From contig NC_014484.1 in the NCBI RefSeq assembly GCF_000147075.1, positions 434,001 to 498,000 of the forward strand: a stretch of DNA of 64,000 nt, given 5' to 3'. Under the pieces are notes generated by a model. The model worked only from the letters and a program-made list of their open reading frames with translations, did no database searches and was not told the DNA's origin. Below, piece after piece: positions 16,300-24,001 of this stretch. The stretch is from Spirochaeta thermophila DSM 6192. Its GTDB lineage: Bacteria; Spirochaetota; Spirochaetia; Winmispirales; Winmispiraceae. A program made the translations under genes and the position numbers. Within the stretch, counting starts at the first letter, position 1. Each line of letters begins with the position of its first letter.

Positions 16300-17972
16300 T
16301 GGAGGTGTTCCACGACCTGTTCTCACGTATCTCCGTCGAACAGCTCAACGTCCTCCTTCTTCTGGGCGTGGTCCTCTTCGGTGGTACCATCGGTTCGGTG
16401 TACTTCAAGAAGGCGCGAATCCCCCAGGTCATCGCCTACATCCTCCTGGGCATCCTCGTGGGGAAGAGCGGTCTGCGGCTCTTCTCCGAAGACTTCCTCT
16501 CCTCGTTCGAGCCGTTCAACTACCTCGCCTTGGGGCTCATCAGCTTCGCCCTGGGCGGCGAACTCGACCTCTCGCTCCTCAAGAAACACGGGAAGGTCCT
16601 CACCTGGGTCCTCTTCCTCGAGGCCTTCGGTGCCTTCATCATGGTGGGCATCGGCTTCTTCCTCCTTGGACGTCTCTTCTTCGATCCGGCGACCTCGTTG
16701 GTGATCGCCCTGCTCGCCGGGTCCATCTCTTCGGCCACGGCCGCAGCCGGCACCACCGACGTGGTGTGGGAATACCGGGCGAAAGGCGTGCTCACCACCA
16801 CCCTCCTCGGAGTGATCGCCCTCGACGACGTCCTCGCCCTCCTCCTCTTCGCCGTCACCTCGAGCATCTCCTTTGCACTCATGGGCGTATCCACCAATGT
16901 GCTCGCTACGATAGGGCGGCCCCTCTATGAGATAGGGGGAGCGAGCCTCGTGGGATGGGGTGCGGCCTGGCTCCTCTCCCGCCAGCTCTCCCGCTATACC
17001 GAAGAAGAGCGCATCTTCGTCTTCACCACCGGCATGGTCGTGTTGGTCTTGGGCCTCTCCCTTGCCCTCGACCTCGACATGCTCATGGCCGCCACCGTGA
17101 TGGGGTTTGCCCTGCGCCAGTATGCGCCGCGCAAGACCGAAGTCATCCTCCGGCTCCTCGAAAAGTTCGCAGGCCCCATCTACCTGCTCTTCTTCGTCTT
17201 CGTCGGTGCGAGCCTCGAGGTGGCGAGCATCTCCCTCTCGGCCCTTGTGTTCATCGCGGCCTTCCTGCTCTTCCGGATAGGGGGGAAGACGGTGGGCACA
17301 CGCATGGGCGCCTGGATAAGCGGGGCACCCGAGAAGGTGGGACGCTACCTCCCCCTCTGTCTCTTGAGCCAGTCGGGCGTGGCGATCGGGCTGTCCCTCA
17401 TCGCCTACCAGCGGTTTCCCGGCACCATAGGCCAGACCATCCTCGTGGTGGTCACCACCACGGTCTTTGTGGTCCAGCTTGTGGGACCTGCGCTCGTGAA
17501 GGTGGCGCTCGAGAAGGCCGGTGAGGCCGGGCTCAACGTGACGGAGGAGGACATCCTCACGCGTCACAGCGTCGCCGACGTGCTTCCCGCGGACAGGGCC
17601 GTGGTGCCCAACACGATCCGGCTCTCGGAGCTCCTCAGGCTCTATGCTGAACACGACTGGAACGTGTGGGCCGTGGTCGATGCCGAGGGGCGATACCGGG
17701 GTGTGGTGGGCTTCGAGAACCTGCGCGAGGCCCTCGCCGAGCCTGAGCTCCAGGAGTTCGTCATCGCCGAGGACATCCTCACCCCCTTCCCTGAGACCGT
17801 CCACCCCCACACCCCGCTCCATGAAGCCCTCCGCATCATGCGTCGCCGCAACGTGGACTTTCTTCCCGTCTTGGACGATCGAGGACACGTCCTGGGCATA
17901 CTCGAGGAACGGATGGTGCGCCACTTCGTGAGACGGGAGCTCCTCAGCGCCCAGGCGAGGACAGGGCTCTGA
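16299..17972 (+). CDS. Kef/NhaP-type cation:proton antiporter with two CBS domains
   Basis: A 557-residue protein. Residues about 15-390 are a CPA-type exchanger with some twelve membrane segments, including SISSATAAAGTTDVVWEYR near 145-163 and the acidic pair in VIALDDVLALLLF near 170-182. Residues about 425-550 hold two CBS motifs, which usually bind adenine nucleotides and gate transport. It would exchange Na+ or K+ for protons at the inner membrane. The start overlaps the EIIA stop (TGATG). The operon ends at the terminator at 17993. Confidence 0.88.
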   Translation: MEVFHDLFSRISVEQLNVLLLLGVVLFGGTIGSVYFKKARIPQVIAYILLGILVGKSGLRLFSEDFLSSFEPFNYLALGLISFALGGELDLSLLKKHGKVLTWVLFLEAFGAFIMVGIGFFLLGRLFFDPATSLVIALLAGSISSATAAAGTTDVVWEYRAKGVLTTTLLGVIALDDVLALLLFAVTSSISFALMGVSTNVLATIGRPLYEIGGASLVGWGAAWLLSRQLSRYTEEERIFVFTTGMVVLVLGLSLALDLDMLMAATVMGFALRQYAPRKTEVILRLLEKFAGPIYLLFFVFVGASLEVASISLSALVFIAAFLLFRIGGKTVGTRMGAWISGAPEKVGRYLPLCLLSQSGVAIGLSLIAYQRFPGTIGQTILVVVTTTVFVVQLVGPALVKVALEKAGEAGLNVTEEDILTRHSVADVLPADRAVVPNTIRLSELLRLYAEHDWNVWAVVDAEGRYRGVVGFENLREALAEPELQEFVIAEDILTPFPETVHPHTPLHEALRIMRRRNVDFLPVLDDRGHVLGILEERMVRHFVRRELLSAQARTGL

Positions 17973-17992
17973 TCCCCTCCTCGATCACGGCA

Positions 17993-18017
17993 GCCGGCCG
18001 CACGGCCGGCTTTTTTT
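17993..18017 (+). terminator. Intrinsic terminator after the antiporter operon
   Basis: GCCGGCC / GGCCGGC, a 7-base stem with loop GCAC, followed by seven T. Confidence 0.9.
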
Positions 18018-18030
18018 GTGGCAATTCTTA

Positions 18031-18059
18031 TGGAACATTCGTCCGCTTCTCTATATACT
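18031..18059 (+). promoter_or_regulatory. Probable promoter of the WYL regulator
   Basis: A good -10 box TATACT (18054-18059) lies 17 bases after a poor -35 match TGGAAC. It is the only candidate between the upstream terminator and the WYL gene. Confidence 0.4.
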
Positions 18060-18093
18060 GGGGAGTTGGAAGGGGGGAAAAAAGGAGGACGAC

Positions 18094-19080
18094 GTGGCGC
18101 ACCGTCGCGGTGAAGGCACCAAGACCACTCGGTTTTTCGACCTCATGAACCTCCTTTCCTCGGCGCCGAGGAGCAGGAGAGAGCTCGCGGAGCGGCTCGG
18201 TGTGAGCTTCTCCACCATCACCCGGTATCTCCAAGATCTCGAGCGGATGGGCTATCCCCTCGAGTACGGGAGGGGGAGTCGGGGTGAGGCCCTCGTGTCG
18301 CTCAAGAAAGTAGAACTCCCCTTCTCCCGCGAGGAGATCGTCTGGCTCTACAATGCCGCCCTCCTCATGGCCGCCCACCTCGACAGGGAGTGCGCCCTCG
18401 CAGCCGGCATGCTCGCCAAGATCGCCGAGCGCCTCACTGTGGCCCCCTCCTGGTTTCGGGCCCTCCTCAGGGAGGAGGCCGATCGCATGAGATCGCGCCG
18501 ACCCTCTTCGCCTCCGGTGGACGAGATATTCAACACCGTCTCCCGGGCCTGGCTCGAAGGCACCATGATCGAGCTCACCTACCAGGCCCCTCACAAGCAG
18601 GAGAAGACCTACCTCTGCGGCATCCTCGGCATCAGGCCCAACCTGGTGGGGCGTAGCTACTACCTCATCACCTGGTGCCCCGAGCTCAACGACCTGCGCA
18701 CCTTCAGGGTGGACAGGATCCGTCGGGTGCGCCAGCAGGGCCTTACCCGGTTCGAGCCCCCGCCCGGCATAGACCTCACCGTGCGCCTCTCCTCCGCCTG
18801 GAACGTGTGGTGGGGTGACAAGGAGGAAGAGGTGGTGCTCCGTTTTTCCAGGGACGTGGCCTACCGGGTGATGGAGACACAGTGGCACGAGCACGAGGAA
18901 AAAGCGCCTCAACCCGACGGCAGCATCATCTGGCGTGCCCGCATCAGCGAACCCCGCGAGATGCTCCCCTGGATACGCGGGTGGGGCAAAGACGTGGAAG
19001 TCCTCTCCCCCCCATGGCTCCGCACCCATCTCGCCGAGGAAGCAAAAGCCATGTACGAGCTGTATTGGGGAAAAAAGTGA
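18094..19080 (+). CDS. WYL-domain transcriptional regulator next to the cas operon
   Basis: A 328-residue protein with an N-terminal winged helix (SRRELAERLGVSFSTITRYLQDLERMGYP, about 26-54) and a WYL-type ligand-binding domain (TYQAPHKQEKTYLCGILGIRPNLVGRSYYLITW, about 162-194, then FRVDRIRRV). A GTG start at 18094 is chosen because AAAGGAGG lies just ahead. WYL proteins often sit beside CRISPR or phage-defence loci and act as repressors or activators. It ends 138 bases before cas3 and reads into the cas promoter, so it is a good candidate for the cas regulator. Confidence 0.85.
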   Translation: MAHRRGEGTKTTRFFDLMNLLSSAPRSRRELAERLGVSFSTITRYLQDLERMGYPLEYGRGSRGEALVSLKKVELPFSREEIVWLYNAALLMAAHLDRECALAAGMLAKIAERLTVAPSWFRALLREEADRMRSRRPSSPPVDEIFNTVSRAWLEGTMIELTYQAPHKQEKTYLCGILGIRPNLVGRSYYLITWCPELNDLRTFRVDRIRRVRQQGLTRFEPPPGIDLTVRLSSAWNVWWGDKEEEVVLRFSRDVAYRVMETQWHEHEEKAPQPDGSIIWRARISEPREMLPWIRGWGKDVEVLSPPWLRTHLAEEAKAMYELYWGKK

Positions 19081-19084
19081 GAGC

Positions 19085-19118
19085 GATTTGCAGGATTTGC
19101 AATGGAGAGTGGTATAAT
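19085..19118 (+). promoter_or_regulatory. Promoter of the cas operon with overlapping direct repeat
   Basis: The -10 is a perfect TATAAT (19113-19118). TTGCAG (19088-19093) can serve as -35 with a long 19-base spacer. The tandem GATTTGCA (19085-19092 and 19094-19101, period 9) covers the -35 region and looks like an operator, possibly for the WYL protein. Confidence 0.65.
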
Positions 19119-19161
19119 GAGTGAGTGAGAAAAGGAAGGCGCATAGTAAAGCGAAAGGATA

Positions 19162-19220
19162 AAAGGAGGTCTACATAGATGAAAGGAGGTCTACATAAAG
19201 GAGGAAAGGAGGTTCTACAT
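19162..19220 (+). promoter_or_regulatory. Three near-identical ribosome-site repeats before cas3
   Basis: AAAGGAGGTCTACATA occurs at 19162-19177 and, 20 bases on, at 19182-19197. A third copy with one extra T (19205-19220) provides the actual ribosome site and first bases of the cas3 start codon. The first copy also serves an ATG at 19179. Confidence 0.8.
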
Positions 19221-19244
19221 GTTCTATGCTCACTCCCGTCCTGA
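19179..19244 (+). CDS. Possible 21-codon upstream ORF overlapping the cas3 start
   Basis: An ATG at 19179 has a perfect AGGAGG 9 bases upstream and opens a 21-codon frame ending in TGA at 19242-19244, overlapping the first 26 bases of cas3 in another frame. The peptide starts MKGGLHKGGKEV. The frame crosses the second and third ribosome-site copies. It might tune cas3 translation; it may also be a by-product of the sequence duplication. Confidence 0.4.
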   Translation: MKGGLHKGGKEVLHVLCSLPS

Positions 19245-21528
19245 TCTGCCAAAGGATAAATGGCAGACACTTGAGGAGCATCTGGCGGAAGTCGGTTCTC
19301 TTGCAGGCATGTTTGCAAGGAAGTGGGATGCAGAGGTACTAGGAGTAATCGCAGGGAGGTATCATGATCTGGGAAAGGCTCAGGACGACTTTCTCAAACG
19401 ACTGGAAGGCTCATCCACCCCGGTAGACCATTCCACACCCGGAGCCCTTTTCGTAAAAGAGCAGTTCTCCCAGCGTGGGAAGGATTTCGAACCGCTTGGT
19501 ATGTTCCTTGCCTACCCGATCGCGGGGCACCATACCGGACTCCCCAATGGGAGAGACGCCTCGGACCACAACCTCTTTACTCGCCTTCAGAAGACCTCCC
19601 CTCTGCCTCCCCACAACCTCCAGCAGGTGGCACACCTCCTGGATATCTCCGAAGACGCCCTTGCACACCAGATAGAAAGGCTGAAGCGAGACCTGGGGAG
19701 GTATCTCTCAAAAACCCCTCCGGATCTCACCCGCGCAGGGATGTACCTTTATCTCTTTGTGAAGATGATCTACTCGGCCCTTGTGGATGCGGATTTTCTC
19801 GATACCGAGCGATTTATGGACCCCGAGAGATCGCGCCTCAGAGGCGCGTATCCTCCGATCGAGAGGCTCCATGCCCGCTTTTTCGACTCGATGGAGAGAT
19901 TTTTGGAGGAGCGCACCTCCCATCCCTCTCCGGTTGATGCCATACGTGGAGAGATCTACCGGGCATGTCTCGATGCGGCCCGAGAGCCCCAGGGCTTCTT
20001 CTCCCTTACCGTCCCTACAGGCGGGGGGAAGACCCTTTCATCCTTTGCCTTTGCCCTTACACACGCGCTCACCCACCACCTCGAGAGAGTCATCTATGTC
20101 CTTCCCTACACGAGCATCATCGAGCAGAATGCGGATGTCCTCCGCCGCTTTGTAGGAGACGATGCGATCATAGAACATCACAGCAACTATGAGTCAAAGG
20201 AAGAAGTGCATGGTGGCGTAGCCTCTTCTGATACCTACTCCGAGGCCGAGCTGAAGCGACAGCTCGCCACCGAAAACTGGGACGCCCCCGTGATTGTCAC
20301 CACGAGCGTCCAGTTTTTCGAATCGCTTTTCTCACATAGAACCTCGAAAAACAAGAAGCTTCACAACATTGCAAGGAGTGTGGTGATCTTTGACGAGGCC
20401 CAGACCATCCCGAGGGAGCACCTCCTCCCCATCCTCCGGGCATTGGAGGTGTTGGTGCATCACTTCGGTGTCACTGTGGTCTTCTGCACCGCCACTCAGC
20501 CCGCTCTCAACAAGAGGAACGATTTTGATGGTATAGAAGGGGTTCGCGAGATCATCCCTGATCCCCACGACCTTGCCCGACGTATGGAGCGGGTACATCC
20601 CCAGTACGTGGGACTCCTCTCGTATGAGACCCTTGTGGATTCGCTCGCAGAGGAGTCACAGGTGCTGTGTATTGTGGATACGAGAAAGAAAGCGAGGAAC
20701 CTTTTTTCCTGCCTCGCCTCGAGGATATCGGAAGGGAGGTTCCACCTGAGTGCCGCGATGTGTCCCACACACCGTTCCGAAGTGCTCAGACGGATTCGGG
20801 AGACCCTCTCGCAAGGGAAATCGTGCCGGGTGGTGACCACCCAGCTCATCGAAGCAGGGGTGGATGTGGACTTTCCTGTGGTGTACCGCTCCATTGCAGG
20901 AATAGACTCACTCGCTCAGGCTGCGGGAAGGTGCAACAGAGAAGGGAAACTGGAAAAGGGACGTTTGCTGGTGTTCGAGCTCGAGGGCGAAGATGTCCCC
21001 AATATCGGCGACTTCAGGCCCCGTGCTGAGGTGGCCCGAGAGGTGATCAGAAAGGTGCTTAGAAACGGCCGGGAGGACGATCATTTTTTGAGCCTCAGAT
21101 CCGTCCGTGAGTTTTTCGAACACTTCCTCTGGAGAATGTCCCATGCACTCGATAAGAGAGGAATTACTGAAAAACTCAAAGGTGTGTTACGAGACATCGA
21201 TATTCCCTATGAAGACATAGGAAAGGGGTTCCACATTATCGATGAGCCGGTGATCTCCCTCTATATTCCGTATGATGAAAGGGCAACATCCCTCCTTCGT
21301 ACTTTGAGGACCGAAGGTCCTTCCTCCAGGGTCATGCGATCCCTCCAGCGATATGTGGTCCAGGTCCACGACAAGGCCTTCCAGAAGTATGGAGAGATGG
21401 GAGTTGTGGAGGAAGTGTATGAGGGATTCTTTGCCCTCACGGAGTGGGGCAGGGAGCACTTCTATGATGCCGAGATGGGGCTGTTGCCCCCAACCGATAC
21501 ATTGCGAGCCGAGGACCTCATAGTGTGA
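19219..21528 (+). CDS. cas3: Type I CRISPR nuclease-helicase Cas3
   Basis: A 769-residue protein. The N-terminal HD nuclease has H21, H49-D50 (RYHDLGKA), H71 and H104-H105. The superfamily 2 helicase has Walker A VPTGGGKT at 265-272, DEAQ at 392-395, and motif VI QAAGRCNREG at 567-576. It is recruited to the crRNA-bound R-loop and degrades the non-target strand. All key residues are in place, so it should be active. It is first in the type I-C order cas3-cas5-cas8-cas7-cas4-cas1-cas2 and is preceded by the unusual repeated ribosome sites. Confidence 0.96.
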   Translation: MFYAHSRPDLPKDKWQTLEEHLAEVGSLAGMFARKWDAEVLGVIAGRYHDLGKAQDDFLKRLEGSSTPVDHSTPGALFVKEQFSQRGKDFEPLGMFLAYPIAGHHTGLPNGRDASDHNLFTRLQKTSPLPPHNLQQVAHLLDISEDALAHQIERLKRDLGRYLSKTPPDLTRAGMYLYLFVKMIYSALVDADFLDTERFMDPERSRLRGAYPPIERLHARFFDSMERFLEERTSHPSPVDAIRGEIYRACLDAAREPQGFFSLTVPTGGGKTLSSFAFALTHALTHHLERVIYVLPYTSIIEQNADVLRRFVGDDAIIEHHSNYESKEEVHGGVASSDTYSEAELKRQLATENWDAPVIVTTSVQFFESLFSHRTSKNKKLHNIARSVVIFDEAQTIPREHLLPILRALEVLVHHFGVTVVFCTATQPALNKRNDFDGIEGVREIIPDPHDLARRMERVHPQYVGLLSYETLVDSLAEESQVLCIVDTRKKARNLFSCLASRISEGRFHLSAAMCPTHRSEVLRRIRETLSQGKSCRVVTTQLIEAGVDVDFPVVYRSIAGIDSLAQAAGRCNREGKLEKGRLLVFELEGEDVPNIGDFRPRAEVAREVIRKVLRNGREDDHFLSLRSVREFFEHFLWRMSHALDKRGITEKLKGVLRDIDIPYEDIGKGFHIIDEPVISLYIPYDERATSLLRTLRTEGPSSRVMRSLQRYVVQVHDKAFQKYGEMGVVEEVYEGFFALTEWGREHFYDAEMGLLPPTDTLRAEDLIV

Positions 21529-21564
21529 GGTCTGCTCGTAGAGTTCTGCACAGGAGGTGGAGTG

Positions 21565-22203
21565 ATGTATGGAGTTGCGCTCAAGGTGTGGGGTCCTCTT
21601 GCCTGCTTTACGAGGCCGGAGATGAAAGTGGAGCGGGTGAGTTACGATGTGATGACCCCTTCCGCTGCTCGAGGGATCCTCGAGGCCATCTACTGGAAAC
21701 CGGTCATCGTATGGAGGATCGATCGTATTCATGTCCTAAAACCCATCCGCTTTGTGAGCATCATGCGGAACGAGGTGGGGTGTAAGATGTCTCATACCTC
21801 ACCACGTCTTTTTGTCGAAGATAAACGCGAGCAGCGGCATAGTCTCATGCTCAGAGACGTGGCCTACATTATCGAAGCCCACTTTGAGCTCACGGCCCTC
21901 GCAGGGAAAGACGACCCCCACGATAAGGAACCGGAGAAGCACAGGGAAATCTTTATGCGGAGGGCCCAGAAAGGGCAGTGTTACCATCGGCCCTACTTGG
22001 GTACTCGGGAATGTGTCGCTGATTTCGAGTGGATAGAACCTCCTTTCCCCCCTACCGAGCTCCCGGAGGAAGACCGTCACAAAGATCTCGGTTGGATGCT
22101 CTACGACATCGACTTTGAGCACAACAAGGAGTCCCTCTTTTTTAGAGCCCGACTGGAAAACGGGGTGCTTCACGTGCCCCCAAAGGAGGAGGTGGTACGA
22201 TGA
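21565..22203 (+). CDS. cas5c: Type I-C Cas5 (Cas5c/Cas5d) pre-crRNA endonuclease
   Basis: A 212-residue RAMP protein. In type I-C it replaces Cas6 and cuts the pre-crRNA at the base of the repeat hairpin, then stays on the 5' handle. Y43 (AIYWKP) and K125-H126 (EKHREIF) match the Tyr/Lys-His catalytic set known from Bacillus halodurans Cas5d. The ATG at 21565 is chosen over the GTG at 21562 because it lies 7 bases from AGGAGG. Its stop overlaps the cas8c start by 4 bases. Confidence 0.94.
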   Translation: MYGVALKVWGPLACFTRPEMKVERVSYDVMTPSAARGILEAIYWKPVIVWRIDRIHVLKPIRFVSIMRNEVGCKMSHTSPRLFVEDKREQRHSLMLRDVAYIIEAHFELTALAGKDDPHDKEPEKHREIFMRRAQKGQCYHRPYLGTRECVADFEWIEPPFPPTELPEEDRHKDLGWMLYDIDFEHNKESLFFRARLENGVLHVPPKEEVVR

Positions 22204-23990
22204 TACTCCAGAAACTATGTGAGTACTACGATGCACACCAGAAGGAGTTGCCGGATTATGGGTTTGAAATAGAATCAATTTCATTTTGCCTGGTAATTGA
22301 TAAAGAAGGGTACTTGGTAGAAGTAGAGGATATAAGAGAACACACTGAGAAAAAACCTCGATCGATACGAATGATGGTGCCCGGCCATTCAAAGAAGCGT
22401 ACCTCAGGAATAAGACCTCATCTATTGTGGGATAATGTAAAGTACGTGTTGGGCATTAATGACGAAAAGGGTTATTTTGAAAGTTTTAAAGATTTTCATG
22501 AACGTTTTAAAGATTCTACCAAAAATCCATTACTAGAGCCATTATGTAAATTCCTTGAACAATGGAATCCCCGCAACTGGAAATCAGCTGTACTCCGTGA
22601 TGGAAAACCCCTTCCCTACAAAGAGGATCTTGTTCGTGGACCGAATGTGGTCTTTCGCCTTGAGGGAGAAAAAGAGTATCTTCATGAAAAAGAAGGAGTA
22701 CGCGATCTTATATCCCTCGTATATGGACATGAAGAAGGAACGAAACCTCAGGAAGGAAGGTGCCTTATCACAGGAGAGCGTAAGCTTGTCCCGAATCGTC
22801 ATCCCAAAATCAAGAACATAGAAGGAGCAAAAGCAGGGGGTAATCCTCTTGTGTCTTGCAATAGTGAGGCTTTCAATTCATATGGCAAGGAAGATGGCTT
22901 TAATGCTCCTGTAAGTATAGAAGCCGCTTTCAAATATACTGCTGCGACTTCTCACCTTGCAGCACAGGAGCCAAAGTTTCTCTTAGGGGATATCCAGGTA
23001 CTCTTCTGGACTGACCAGCCCCTAAAGGAAATAGAACTCCTGTGGGGGTTTACTCTTAAGGGGGAAGAGGCGTTGAAGATTGAGGAGGAAAAGGAGAGAG
23101 AAAAATTTAAGCTCTTCTTTTCAGCAATACTTCAAGGAAAAATGCCGGAAACCTTTAATCTATCTCTCAAGTACTATGTGCTGGGTATTGCTCCTCACTC
23201 TGGACGACTCGCGGTGAGGTTTTGGGATACAAATACTATAGAAACATTACTTCATACAGTCCGGCAACATTATGCAGATATTTCACTGATAAAGCACACC
23301 GATAAAGTGGAGGACTTTCCCTCATTACATAAACTCATTTCTTCTCTTATACCTTTAAATCAACAAAAAAATAGAAACCAAAAGAATAAAAATAAAAATC
23401 CAATACCAGGCCCTCTTCGTGTCTCAGTATTTAGATCTTTTCTCTCTGGTCTTCCGTATCCCCCTGCGCTCCTCCAACTCGCATTGAACCGAATCCGAAT
23501 AGAAAAGAAACCAAAAGATGAAGGACAGAAAGCTGAAGACTATCTTTTATTTGAATACTATCGGATGTGTCTAATAAAAGGCTATCTTGCCAGATGGCAA
23601 AGAATAAAAAATCACCAACAGGAGGTGACTATGGCCCTCGATCCTACACATCCAAATACTGCGTATCGACTGGGTCGCCTCTTTGCCGTGCTTGAAAAGG
23701 CACAGAAGGAGGCCTTGGGTGAGGTCAACTCAACTATCAAGGATCGTTTCTTCTCGTCAGCGTCTACCACACCCAAACGGGTCTTCCCTTATCTTATCCG
23801 GCTTTCGCAACACCACCTTGCCAAGGTAGGGCAGGCGAATGTTGGGAGGAAGGTGAACTTGGAGAAGACGATCCAAGAGATACTCCACGGAATCGATGAC
23901 TTCCCCGCGTTTCTTCCGTTGGAAGAGCAGGGGATGTTTGCTCTGGGATACTATCACCAGAGACAGGCCCTATTTCAATCCAAAGAGTAA
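22200..23990 (+). CDS. cas8c: Type I-C Cascade large subunit Cas8c (Csd1)
   Basis: A 596-residue protein of Csd1 type, starting MILQKLCEYYDAH; it recognises the PAM and binds target DNA. The C-terminal 119 residues have their own start and form Cas11c. The stretch from about 22260 to 23620 is far more AT-rich than all neighbouring genes, with A-rich runs near 23365-23400, while the Cas11c part returns to normal composition. This suggests replacement of the recognition part by transferred DNA. Its start overlaps cas5c by 4 bases. Confidence 0.93.
   Translation: MILQKLCEYYDAHQKELPDYGFEIESISFCLVIDKEGYLVEVEDIREHTEKKPRSIRMMVPGHSKKRTSGIRPHLLWDNVKYVLGINDEKGYFESFKDFHERFKDSTKNPLLEPLCKFLEQWNPRNWKSAVLRDGKPLPYKEDLVRGPNVVFRLEGEKEYLHEKEGVRDLISLVYGHEEGTKPQEGRCLITGERKLVPNRHPKIKNIEGAKAGGNPLVSCNSEAFNSYGKEDGFNAPVSIEAAFKYTAATSHLAAQEPKFLLGDIQVLFWTDQPLKEIELLWGFTLKGEEALKIEEEKEREKFKLFFSAILQGKMPETFNLSLKYYVLGIAPHSGRLAVRFWDTNTIETLLHTVRQHYADISLIKHTDKVEDFPSLHKLISSLIPLNQQKNRNQKNKNKNPIPGPLRVSVFRSFLSGLPYPPALLQLALNRIRIEKKPKDEGQKAEDYLLFEYYRMCLIKGYLARWQRIKNHQQEVTMALDPTHPNTAYRLGRLFAVLEKAQKEALGEVNSTIKDRFFSSASTTPKRVFPYLIRLSQHHLAKVGQANVGRKVNLEKTIQEILHGIDDFPAFLPLEEQGMFALGYYHQRQALFQSKE
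23631..23990 (+). CDS. cas11c: Internal Cas11c (small Cascade subunit) start inside cas8c
   Basis: Inside cas8c and in the same frame, GGAGGTGACT (23621-23630) stands directly before ATG at 23631, a near-perfect ribosome site, giving a 119-residue protein that begins MALDPTHPNTAYRLG. In characterised type I-C systems the small subunit Cas11 is made by exactly this kind of internal start and is needed for stable Cascade. The size and position agree. This is a second product of the cas8c gene, not a separate locus. Confidence 0.85.
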   Translation: MALDPTHPNTAYRLGRLFAVLEKAQKEALGEVNSTIKDRFFSSASTTPKRVFPYLIRLSQHHLAKVGQANVGRKVNLEKTIQEILHGIDDFPAFLPLEEQGMFALGYYHQRQALFQSKE

Positions 23991-24001
23991 GGAGGATGCG
24001 C

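Noticed and set aside
18016-18093. Longer N-terminus of the WYL regulator
   Set aside because: The upstream frame begins within the T run of the terminator and overlaps the likely promoter; the GTG at 18094 has an excellent ribosome site.
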